Assembly: GCA_938014945.1 (NCBI GenBank)
Contig: CALLQH010000375.1
Span: forward strand, 1 to 13,100
Reading direction: 5' to 3'
Length of the DNA: 13,100 nucleotides
Source of the DNA: an uncultured bacterium
Lineage (GTDB): Bacteria > Pseudomonadota > Alphaproteobacteria > SP197
Shown here in pieces: positions 1-6,503 of this stretch; position 1 is the stretch's first letter; each line of letters begins with the position of its first letter. The notes under the pieces were generated by a model. It worked only from the letters and a program-made list of their open reading frames with translations. It did no database searches and was not told the DNA's origin. A program made the position numbers and the translations under genes.

Positions 1-34
1 TGCGTTAATGACGCTGTAACGCTGCCGCACAACC

Positions 35-943
35 TTGGCCGCCGCGGGAAGTGGTTTAGCGCGGCGTCCGTTCACGGAGGCGCTGGGCCATTGCCGGCAG
101 GCGGGTGTGGCCGGCAGCACGCTGGCCGAGCAGCGCGTGGTGGTCTTCGGCGCCGGTTCGGCCGGCTGCGGCATCGCCGAGCAGATCGTGCGCGGCATGA
201 TGCGCGAGGGGCTGGACGAACACACCGCGCGCCTCAACGTTCACATGATCGATCGCGTCGGCCTGCTGCACGACGGCATGACCGGCCTGCTGCCGATCCA
301 GAACCGCCTGCTGCAGCCGCGCGGCAAGGTCATGCCCTGGTCGTCGGATGGCGCCAGCGTTTCCTTCGCCGATACCGTGGAGCATCTGCGCCCCACCGCG
401 CTGATCGGCGTCAGCGGCCAGCCGCGCCAGTTCACCGAGGAGATCGTGCGCTCCATGGCGGCCCATGTGGAGCGCCCGATCATCTTCCCGCTCTCCAATC
501 CCACCAGCCGGGTCGAGGCAGTGCCCGGCGACCTCGTCAACTGGACCGACGGGCGCGCGCTGATCGCCACCGGCAGCCCCTTTGCCCCCATCGTCAGGAG
601 CGACGGCGCCACCCAGTTCATCGCCCAGTCGAACAACGCCTACATCTTCCCCGGCATGGGCCTGGGCGTGTTGGCCGCAGGCGCGCGTCGCGTCACCGAC
701 GAGATGTTCATGGCCGCGGCCGAGGAACTGGCGCGCCACTCGCCGGCCCACGACGACCCGACGGCATCGCTGCTGCCGCCGGTCGCCGATCTCAAGCCGC
801 TCAGCCGCAAGATCGCCCTGGCCGTGGCGTGTGCCGCCGTCGCCGACGGCGTCGCCCCGCCGAACGACGAGGAGACCCTGGCCCGCCTCATCGAGGAGCG
901 CGCCTGGGAGCCTCGCTACCGGCCCTACCGCCGGGCCGTCTGA
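35..943 (+). CDS. maeA: NAD-dependent malic enzyme, C-terminal part (5' end missing or broken)
   Basis: Malic enzyme oxidatively decarboxylates malate to pyruvate with NAD, in the cytoplasm. What is visible is the NAD-binding domain. Counting from the TTG at 35, it has a GAGSAG dinucleotide loop (39-44), PLSNPTSRVEA (152-162), ATGSPF (178-183) and a QSNNAYIFPG block (198-207). It ends in a YRPYRR tail like that of E. coli MaeA/SfcA. The family is about 550-570 residues, so the N-terminal half with the catalytic tyrosine and lysine is absent. Recognisable similarity starts only near residue 15. The expected FNDD-QGTAAV segment before it is not found, and this frame has a TAA at 17-19. The TTG at 35 is therefore the first available start codon, not a believable native start. 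Frame 1 around 58-80 reads AASVHG, faintly like the missing TAAVT motif, so a frameshift near 80 or poor sequence at an edge is possible. The cysteine-cluster gene follows directly. Confidence 0.85.
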   Translation: MAAAGSGLARRPFTEALGHCRQAGVAGSTLAEQRVVVFGAGSAGCGIAEQIVRGMMREGLDEHTARLNVHMIDRVGLLHDGMTGLLPIQNRLLQPRGKVMPWSSDGASVSFADTVEHLRPTALIGVSGQPRQFTEEIVRSMAAHVERPIIFPLSNPTSRVEAVPGDLVNWTDGRALIATGSPFAPIVRSDGATQFIAQSNNAYIFPGMGLGVLAAGARRVTDEMFMAAAEELARHSPAHDDPTASLLPPVADLKPLSRKIALAVACAAVADGVAPPNDEETLARLIEERAWEPRYRPYRRAV

Positions 944-944
944 C

Positions 945-1781
945 GTGCCCTCGCAGGGTGAACCCCTGAACCGGGAGGATCGCCGGCGTATCGCACGCGA
1001 GGAGGTCGAGCGTTACCGTGCCGAGGGGCTGCCGCCGCGCATCTCCTTTCCGGCGATGTATGCCCATACCGCTGCCCTGCGCCGTTTCCTGGAACGGCGC
1101 GACGAACCCGCGCGGGCCAGCCGCATGGCGCATGCCTTCTACGAGGGGTTCGAGCGCTCCATGGCCCACGGCCCCCGCGAAAGCCGCGTGGCTTGCCGCG
1201 CCGGATGTTCCATGTGCTGCCACAATCTGATCCTGCTGACGGCGCCGGAGGTCTTTGCCATTGCCGACGAGGTCGCACGCCGCCCCAGCGCCACCGAGGA
1301 TGCCGCTGCCATCGCCCGTGCTGCGCTCGCGGGCAAGGGGCTGGACCGGGACGCGCGCCTGGAGCGCCGCCTGGCCTGTCCGCTTCTGGCAAGCGATCTG
1401 TGTTCGATCTACGCGGTGCGCCCGATTGCCTGCCGGGGTTTCTTCTCCCTCTCGCTGGAAGCCTGCCAGGCGGTGTTCGAGGGGCAGGGCGAGGACGTTC
1501 CGGCCTGGCGCCTGGCGATGATCGCGCGCGGCCTTCACGATCGTTGCATGGCGGCCGCCATCAAGGCCGTGGGTCTGCCTCATGGCGCGGTCGAACTGAC
1601 GGAAGCCCTGACCGCCGCTCTGGCCGCACCCGATGCCCAGGCGCGCTGGCTCGCCGGTGAGGATGTCTTTGCCGCAGCCGCGGCCGAAGCCGACGACGAT
1701 CCCCAGGAGGAACTGTTCCTCGATGTGCTGATCGCCGGTGCGGCGGGCAAGCGGGTGCCGGAAAATCCCTGGACGGAGTAG
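945..1781 (+). CDS. YkgJ-family cysteine cluster protein (putative zinc/iron-chelating domain)
   Basis: This 278-residue cytoplasmic protein belongs to the YkgJ/CxxCxxCC family, which is thought to bind zinc or iron. No defined reaction is known to me. The cysteines are C84-x3-C88-x2-C91-C92, then C145, C153 and C163. The second group sits in the typical context CPLL-x4-CSIYAVRPIACRGF. The N-terminal third is helical and rich in Arg and Glu. The C-terminus is acidic (EADDDPQEE), followed by a short tail. The GTG at 945 is chosen because it lies one base after the malic enzyme TGA, suggesting translational coupling. There is no clear Shine-Dalgarno sequence, and the next in-frame methionine (residue 38) would remove conserved-looking N-terminal sequence. 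The family is larger here than the ~100-residue core, so about 80 residues on each side are of unknown role. Family assignment is firm; function is not. Confidence 0.8.
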   Translation: MPSQGEPLNREDRRRIAREEVERYRAEGLPPRISFPAMYAHTAALRRFLERRDEPARASRMAHAFYEGFERSMAHGPRESRVACRAGCSMCCHNLILLTAPEVFAIADEVARRPSATEDAAAIARAALAGKGLDRDARLERRLACPLLASDLCSIYAVRPIACRGFFSLSLEACQAVFEGQGEDVPAWRLAMIARGLHDRCMAAAIKAVGLPHGAVELTEALTAALAAPDAQARWLAGEDVFAAAAAEADDDPQEELFLDVLIAGAAGKRVPENPWTE

Positions 1782-1852
1782 CCCTGCGGTGTGGCGGCCT
1801 GCCGGGGCGGGGTCTAGAGTACCCGCTCTCCTGGTTTTCTCCGCCGGTACCC

Positions 1853-3100
1853 ATGTCCCCGACCAAGCCTGAGCGTTTCGACGACCGCAGCTATGCGCTG
1901 ATCGTCGCCGCGGCCTCCCTGCTGATGCTGTTTGTCGCCAACGGCGCGATGTTCATGCTGGTCGTGGCGATGAAGGACATCGCCGAAACCTTCGGCTGGC
2001 CGCGCAGCGTACCCTCCACGGCCTATTCGCTGCAGTTCATCGGCGGCGGCCTGGGCGGCATCGTCATGGGCTGGTGGCTCGACCGGGCCGGCATGGGCAA
2101 GCCCGCCCTGCTGGGCGCGCTGACCATCGGTTCCGGCGCGGTGCTGGTCAGCCAGGTCAGCGCCCCGTTCGAACTGTGGGCGGTCTACGGCATCCTGATC
2201 GGGCTGGTGGGCAACGCCACCATGTTCTCGCCCATCGTCACCAACATCACCCGCTGGTTCGGCCGCAACCGCGGCATGGCCGTGGGCATCGTCACCAGCG
2301 GGCAGAGTCTCGCCGGCTTCCTGTGGCCGCCGATCTTCGAGCTTGGCATCGGCAGCTTCGGCTGGCGCGAGACCTATCTGCTCTACGGCCTCTTTGCCCT
2401 GGTGACGATGGTGCCCCTGGCGCTGGTCCTGCGCCGCCGGCCGCCCGCTCCGGTCGCTGCCGCGGCGATCCGCGCCGAGGCGGGCATCGAGAGTGATGCG
2501 CCGGTGCTGCACCTGCGCCCGGTGACCCTGCTCTCCCTGCTCTGCGCGGCGATCGTGGGCTGCTGCATCGCCATGTCGCTGCCGATCGCGCACCTGAAGT
2601 CGCACGCCACCGACATCGGCATCGCGCCCCTGCAGGCGGCCAGCGTGCTTTCGGTGCTGCTCGCCGGCAGCTTTGTCGCCCGCGCCGCGGTCTCCGGGCT
2701 GCTGATGGGCCGCATCGGGGCCCTGCGCACCCTGTTCTTCTTCTCCACCATCCAGATGCTGACGCTCGGCCTGCTGCCCTTCGTCGAGGGGCTGTGGGCG
2801 CTTTACGTCGTGGCGGCCATGTTCGGTTTCGGCTACGGCGGCATCGGGCCGACCTATCCCGTGGTGGTGCGCGAGTTCCTGCCCGAACAGCGGGCGGGGC
2901 GCTACACCGCCACGGTCATCATGTTCGGCACCTTCGGCATGGCGATCGGCGGCTGGCTGGGCGGCTTCGGCTTCGATCTGACGGGCGGTTATCAGACCGC
3001 CTTCCTGGTCGGCGTCGGCTTCAACCTGGTCAATCTCGCCATCGTCGGCTTCCTGATCGGCGCCACGCGTCGCCCCAGGCTCAACCCCGCGGCCGCATGA
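1853..3100 (+). CDS. Major facilitator superfamily permease, monocarboxylate/OFA-like
   Basis: This 415-residue inner-membrane secondary transporter has about twelve hydrophobic segments in two halves of six. The central loop (about 195-220) starts with RRRPP. Motif A between TM2 and TM3 is seen as GWWLDRAGMGKPALLG (73-88). A second block, RWFGRNRGMAVGIVTSGQS (134-152), is the signature stretch of the OFA/monocarboxylate-transporter-like branch, whose members carry small organic acids. A substrate cannot be assigned. The ATG at 1853 has no obvious ribosome binding site. A poor -10-like TAGAGT (1815-1820) lies in the 71-base gap after the previous gene, without a convincing -35. The 3' end overlaps the next start as ATGA, so permease and exported hydrolase are probably made together. 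Confidence 0.88.
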   Translation: MSPTKPERFDDRSYALIVAAASLLMLFVANGAMFMLVVAMKDIAETFGWPRSVPSTAYSLQFIGGGLGGIVMGWWLDRAGMGKPALLGALTIGSGAVLVSQVSAPFELWAVYGILIGLVGNATMFSPIVTNITRWFGRNRGMAVGIVTSGQSLAGFLWPPIFELGIGSFGWRETYLLYGLFALVTMVPLALVLRRRPPAPVAAAAIRAEAGIESDAPVLHLRPVTLLSLLCAAIVGCCIAMSLPIAHLKSHATDIGIAPLQAASVLSVLLAGSFVARAAVSGLLMGRIGALRTLFFFSTIQMLTLGLLPFVEGLWALYVVAAMFGFGYGGIGPTYPVVVREFLPEQRAGRYTATVIMFGTFGMAIGGWLGGFGFDLTGGYQTAFLVGVGFNLVNLAIVGFLIGATRRPRLNPAAA

Positions 3101-4608
3101 GCGCGCGCGCGGCATCGCTGCTCGCCGCCATCCTCTGCCTGGGTCTCGCCGGGCAGGCCGATGCCGAGGCGGTGGAATTGCGTCCGGTCGATTGCTGGAT
3201 GGAGGGCAATGTCTTCCAGAGCGTCGATTGCTACCGCGTCATCCTGCCGCTCGACCGCACCAATCCCGGTGCCGGCACGGTCGACCTGCCGGTTGCGGTT
3301 CTGCGCGCCTCCACCGGCACGCCGCTGCCCGACCCCGTGATGTATCTGGAAGGCGGGCCGGGCGCGCCGACCTTCGAGAGCGGCTATCCCGATTTCGAGA
3401 GGTTCGACGATCTCTGGTGGAGCCACAGCACGCCGTTCCGCCGCCAGCGCGACTTCATCCTGTTCGAGCAGCGGGGCATCGGGATGGCGCTGCCCAGCCT
3501 CGACTGTCCGGAGCTGCACGATCTGGATGCCGCCACGGCGCACTGGCCGGGCTACGACGATCCCGTGTTCGACGAGGAAATCACGGCGCTGGCCGCCTGC
3601 CACGACCGTCTGGTGGCCGAGGGCGTGGATCTCGCCGCCTTCGACACGCGGGCCAGCGCCGACGATGTCGCCGACATCGTGCACGCCCTGGGTTACGAAC
3701 GGGTCAATCTCTACGGCGTCTCCTACGGCACGCGCCTTGGGCTGGAGGTCATGCGCCGCCACCCGGAGATGGTGCGCGCCGCCGTGCTCGACGGCGTCTA
3801 TCCCCCCGATGTCGACGCCGAGCTCGACTTTCCTGCCGCCATCGCCGGGGCCTTCGCCAACCTCTTCGAGGATTGCGATGCCGATCCCGGTTGCCGCCGC
3901 ATCGCGCCGGATGCCAGGGCGCATCTGGAGGCCATGGTCGAGGAGCTGAACGCGGAGCCGCGCGAGCTGGAGCTCTACGATCACGACTATTTCGGGCGCG
4001 GCCAGATGGTCCGCTTCGACGGCAGCTTCGTGCTCTCGAGCATGATCGACATGCTCTACGACGCCCACTGGCTGACCTACATCCCTCTGGTCGTGGCGAC
4101 GGCCGACCGCGGTGAGCGCGATGCGCTCTCCTACTTCTACTGGTCGACCACCTTTGCCGCCCAAGGCATGGCCGAGGGCGCCTTTATCAACATCGAGTGC
4201 CGTGAGGCGCCGACCCTCGATACCGCGCTGCTGGACGCCCGCGCCCGCGACTACGGCGTCTACGGCCAGGCGGCGCTCGACTGGTCGCTGGTGCCCTATT
4301 GCGCGGCCTGGCCGGTGGCGCGCGATCCGCTCGATACCGGCGGCCCGGTCGTCTCCGACATACCCACCCTGCTGATGAGCGGGCGCTACGACCCGGTCAC
4401 CCCGGCGCGTTTTGCCGAACACGCCGCCGAGACCCTGGAGCACAGCGCCCAGCTCGTCTTCCTTTCGGGCGGCCATGCCGTGACGTTCTGGTTCGATTGC
4501 GCCCGCGATGCCGCCGCCGCCTTCATCGAGAACCCGGATCCGCAAGCCGTGGCCGCGCCCCGCTGCCGCGATTTCAGCAAACCCGCCGACTTCGCCAGGC
4601 GCTTCTGA
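3097..4608 (+). CDS. Exported alpha/beta hydrolase, S33 / TAP-like peptidase family
   Basis: This is a 503-residue protein. Its N-terminus has a Sec-type signal peptide (hydrophobic stretch about 6-20, likely cleavage after ADA at 21-23), so the mature enzyme should be periplasmic or secreted. The oxyanion motif EGGPGAP is at 85-91, and the nucleophile elbow GVSYGT places catalytic Ser at 209. Candidate acid and base are Asp432 (LMSGRYDPVTP) and His460 (SGGHAVTF). The C-terminal part with Asp and His matches the TAP-like domain found in Streptomyces tripeptidyl aminopeptidases. Ten or so cysteines in the mature part (for example 33, 45, 137, 168, 260, 266, 368, 402, 468, 490) suit disulfides outside the cytoplasm. 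The likely activity is release of N-terminal residues or peptides, but this fold also hydrolyses esters and lactones, so the substrate is open. The ATG at 3097 overlaps the permease stop. Confidence 0.85.
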   Translation: MSARAASLLAAILCLGLAGQADAEAVELRPVDCWMEGNVFQSVDCYRVILPLDRTNPGAGTVDLPVAVLRASTGTPLPDPVMYLEGGPGAPTFESGYPDFERFDDLWWSHSTPFRRQRDFILFEQRGIGMALPSLDCPELHDLDAATAHWPGYDDPVFDEEITALAACHDRLVAEGVDLAAFDTRASADDVADIVHALGYERVNLYGVSYGTRLGLEVMRRHPEMVRAAVLDGVYPPDVDAELDFPAAIAGAFANLFEDCDADPGCRRIAPDARAHLEAMVEELNAEPRELELYDHDYFGRGQMVRFDGSFVLSSMIDMLYDAHWLTYIPLVVATADRGERDALSYFYWSTTFAAQGMAEGAFINIECREAPTLDTALLDARARDYGVYGQAALDWSLVPYCAAWPVARDPLDTGGPVVSDIPTLLMSGRYDPVTPARFAEHAAETLEHSAQLVFLSGGHAVTFWFDCARDAAAAFIENPDPQAVAAPRCRDFSKPADFARRF

Positions 4609-4634
4609 AGTCTCAGCCGATCACTTCCAGAGGC
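4601..4634. terminator. Stem-loop at convergent gene ends (possible bidirectional terminator)
   Basis: The left arm GCTTCTGAAGT (4601-4611) pairs with ACTTCCAGAGGC (4623-4634). The stem has eleven pairs including one T-G wobble, with one bulged C and an 11-base loop. The stop of the S33 hydrolase lies in the left arm and the stop of the M24 gene lies in the loop. No T-tract follows on either strand, so it is not a classical intrinsic terminator. Confidence 0.35.
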
Positions 4635-5779
4635 ACGTCGCCGGGGCCGGCGAGCATCTCCAGGCCGTCCTCGTGGAGCATCCAGGTGCCGCCCAGAACC
4701 GCACCCAGGCCGGAATCCTCGAGCGTGACGCAGGCGTGCAGGACAAAGGCCATGCCGGGGCTGAGATGCTGGTCGATGCCGCGGCTGATCTGCAGCGTCT
4801 CCAGCCAGATCGGCGGATAGGCGATGCCGATGCCGTAGCCGAAACGCATCATGGCGGCATCCTCCAGCCCGGCGCGGCGCAGGGGCTCGAGCGAAGCCTC
4901 CTCGACCTCGGCCACCGGCACGCCGGGGCGGATCGCCGCCATGCCCGCGACCAGGGACTCGCGCGTGACGTCGTAGAGGTCGCGTGCCTCGCCGCCGGGT
5001 TCGCCCGCCGCCAGGGTGGGCAGGGCGACGACGTGATAACGGGAATCGACCCCGGCGAACTCGGCATGCAGCATGTCGCCGCTCTCGATGATGCGCTCGC
5101 GCGGCGTGGCATGGCCGCCCGCGCCGCGCGGGCCGCCCGCCATCTCGATGGGAATGGCCCAGAAATCGCAGCCCTGCCGGCGCATCGCCGCCTCGATCTC
5201 GGCCGCCCAGGCGATCTCGCTGATGCCCGGGCGCAGGCTGGCGCGCGCGGCTTCGATGCCGGTGCGGGCGTGCGCGGCGGCGCGGCGGATGCAGGCGACC
5301 TCGGCGGGCGACTTGAACCAGCGCAGGTCGCCCAGCAGCGTTGTCACGTCGATCAGCTGCGACGGCGCCAGGGCGCGCTCCAGCTTGCGTCCCCAGTCCC
5401 AGGTCAGCGCATAGGACTGCGCCTCGATGCCCAGCACGGCGCCGTCCACGCCCTTTTCGGCGATCACCCCGGCAATCAGCGCTGCTGGGTCGTCGCGGTG
5501 CATGTGATAGGTGCGGATGTCGCCGACCCACGAGGTTTCGGTGACCAGCGGGCGGTCGACGTTGCGCACCACGATGGTGGGTTCGTCGTCGCCGGTCGTG
5601 AAGATCAGGGCCTGGGGGCTGTTGACGCCGACCCAGGAATCGTAACCGCCGAGATAATAGAGATCCTCCGGCGCGACGCAGACGCAGGCCGCGATGCCGG
5701 CGTCCGCCATCGCCTTGCGGGCGCGAACCAGGCGCTCGCGGTGTTCGGATTCGGCAAAGGTGGCGTGGCGTGGTGGCAT
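4613..5779 (-). CDS. Creatinase/aminopeptidase P fold (M24) hydrolase, ectoine-hydrolase-like, non-canonical ligands
   Basis: This 388-residue protein has the two-domain creatinase/prolidase layout: an N-terminal domain (about 10-155) and a C-terminal pita-bread domain (about 160-385). The linking motif WFKSPAEVACIRRAA (154-168) is typical of the family. M24 metallopeptidases carry five ligands (Asp, Asp, His, Glu, Glu). Here the first Asp site reads HAEFAG (238-243), the second reads SRYHVV (246-251), the HGxG site is YGIG (315-318), the first Glu site is LHAC (347-350), and only E354 looks retained. RYH, GYGIGIAYPP (314-323) and PGMAFVLH (341-348) resemble what I recall of DoeA-type ectoine hydrolases, which, like creatinase, cleave C-N bonds without the metal pair. 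That comparison is from memory. A plain Xaa-Pro peptidase is unlikely. The ATG at 5779 has GGAG 8 bases upstream. It converges with the S33 gene at a 4-base gap and has its own promoter. Confidence 0.78.
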   Translation of the reverse strand: MPPRHATFAESEHRERLVRARKAMADAGIAACVCVAPEDLYYLGGYDSWVGVNSPQALIFTTGDDEPTIVVRNVDRPLVTETSWVGDIRTYHMHRDDPAALIAGVIAEKGVDGAVLGIEAQSYALTWDWGRKLERALAPSQLIDVTTLLGDLRWFKSPAEVACIRRAAAHARTGIEAARASLRPGISEIAWAAEIEAAMRRQGCDFWAIPIEMAGGPRGAGGHATPRERIIESGDMLHAEFAGVDSRYHVVALPTLAAGEPGGEARDLYDVTRESLVAGMAAIRPGVPVAEVEEASLEPLRRAGLEDAAMMRFGYGIGIAYPPIWLETLQISRGIDQHLSPGMAFVLHACVTLEDSGLGAVLGGTWMLHEDGLEMLAGPGDVPLEVIG

Positions 5780-5843
5780 CGGCGGGCTCCGGCTTTGAGG
5801 CCCGGCAGCGGGTCAGGCGACGGCCTGGAGCATCGGGCGGCCG

Positions 5844-5871
5844 ATCATAGGCGGGCTGATGCTTCCGGCAA
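5844..5871 (-). promoter_or_regulatory. Predicted sigma70-type promoter of the M24 gene
   Basis: On the minus strand, TTGCCG (5866-5871) and TATGAT (5844-5849) are separated by 16 bases. They match the -35 consensus at 4 of 6 positions and the -10 at 5 of 6. The predicted start is near 5837, leaving a ~57-base leader before the ATG at 5779. An inverted repeat ATCGG-CCGC-CCGAT (5832-5845) overlaps the -10 and predicted start, where an operator could lie. It implies the M24 gene does not depend on the upstream gene for transcription. Confidence 0.5.
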
Positions 5872-5889
5872 CTGCTTCTGTCGCCGCCG

Positions 5890-6378
5890 TCAGGTCACCA
5901 CATGGGGTGCGGTGCGCGTCAGGTAGGGCCCCTTGTCGCTGTAGCCGCAGGGCCCGAAGAAACTGCGAAGCTGCTCGGCTGCCGGACTCTGGCGGTCTGG
6001 ATGGAGAAGGATGCGGACGGTTGGGCACGCCGCCTGTTGCGCCGTGCCGCGCACGCAGTCCTCGATCGCTTCCATGGCGGCCCGCCAACCGGGACCGGCC
6101 GCGAGAATATCGGTCACAACCAGCACCGCGCCGGAATGCATGTCGTGCTCCCGACGGTGGGCGAAGATCGCGTGAATGTAGCCGCGGGAATCGCGGATGC
6201 TTTTCCAGACCAGGGGCTCGGGCCGACCGCTCAGGGTGACCAGCCCGCGCCAGCGCTCCAGGCTGATGCCGTCATGACATAGCCCGACCAGCACATAAGC
6301 CTGCGCCAGATCGCCCTCATCGAGCGTTTTGGCGGAGAAAAATGCCTCTCTGGCCGTGGAATTGTGAATTTCTGCCAT
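5890..6378 (-). CDS. Unassigned protein with probable degenerate GNAT acyltransferase fold
   Basis: I do not recognise this 162-residue protein as a named family. Its pattern resembles a GNAT domain. A strand reads SRGYIHAIFAHRR (64-76), and a beta-strand GAVLVVTDILAAGP (83-96) precedes a helix (98-112). A late strand VRILL (121-125) is followed by AEQLRSFFGPCGYSDKGPYL (134-153), like the AxxFYxxxGF end of GNATs. The usual acetyl-CoA loop (R/Q-x2-G-x-G/A) is replaced by AAGPGWRAAM, so activity is uncertain. C34, C108, C118 and C144 are present. The ATG at 6378 has no Shine-Dalgarno sequence. An alternative GTG at 6402 (eight residues longer) has AAGGA seven bases upstream. I prefer the ATG because an FNR box centred near 6419.5 would put an activated transcript start at about 6378, giving a leaderless message. 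It is divergent from the FNR-type regulator, so oxygen control is plausible. Confidence 0.6.
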   Translation of the reverse strand: MAEIHNSTAREAFFSAKTLDEGDLAQAYVLVGLCHDGISLERWRGLVTLSGRPEPLVWKSIRDSRGYIHAIFAHRREHDMHSGAVLVVTDILAAGPGWRAAMEAIEDCVRGTAQQAACPTVRILLHPDRQSPAAEQLRSFFGPCGYSDKGPYLTRTAPHVVT

Positions 6379-6412
6379 AGGCGTAGAATGCAGCGGGTGC
6401 ACCAGATATTCC

Positions 6413-6426
6413 TTGATTTAGGTCAA
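6413..6426. promoter_or_regulatory. FNR/FixK-type operator
   Basis: TTGATTTAGGTCAA fits the TTGAT-N4-ATCAA FNR consensus with one difference, and fits the TTGAT-N4-GTCAA form seen for alphaproteobacterial FixK/FnrL sites. It lies between the divergent GNAT-like gene and the FNR-type regulator. Leftward, activation from -41.5 would start transcription near 6378, with a -10-like CATTCT at 6385-6390. Rightward, -41.5 would give a start near 6461, about 43 bases before the regulator's ATG. The box may serve either gene, or autoregulation. Confidence 0.75.
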
Positions 6427-6438
6427 GCGCGGTTGACC
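6421..6438. repeat. Perfect inverted repeat sharing an arm with the FNR box
   Basis: GGTCAA (6421-6426), six bases GCGCGG, then TTGACC (6433-6438) form an exact 6-bp inverted repeat. Its left arm is also the right arm of the FNR-type box, so three half-sites stand in a row. TTGACC could also serve as a -35 element for the rightward regulator gene, with only a weak -10 match (GACAGT, 6456-6461) 17 bases on. Confidence 0.5.
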
Positions 6439-6503
6439 CGCTGACGTTCTGGGAGGACAGTCGGGTGGGCGCTGGTCATGCATGCTGGCGTGGAGTGTCG
6501 ATC

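Noticed and set aside
1792..1820. Possible promoter for the MFS gene (TAGAGT at 1815-1820)
   Set aside because: The -10 match is only 4 of 6 and no -35-like hexamer sits at a suitable distance, so it is not listed as a feature.
1816..1831. Small stem AGAGT-ACCC-GCTCT-like before a TTTT run as terminator after the cysteine-cluster gene
   Set aside because: The stem is only about five pairs with a wobble and the T-run is four bases further on; too weak to support.
2794..3096. Upstream extension of the S33 hydrolase into the permease gene
   Set aside because: The extension is Arg/Gly-rich out-of-frame sequence. Starting at 3097 gives a proper signal peptide.
2992..4545. Open frame of 517 codons on the - strand opposite the S33 hydrolase, and a similar 433-codon frame opposite the MFS permease (1814-3115)
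   Set aside because: The + strand frames have recognisable families, signal peptide and catalytic motifs. The antisense products have no motif or membrane pattern and arise from GC-rich codon bias.
4508..5926. Open frame of 472 codons on the + strand across the M24 gene
   Set aside because: It overlaps the clear creatinase-fold gene, its promoter and the S33 end. It has no family features.
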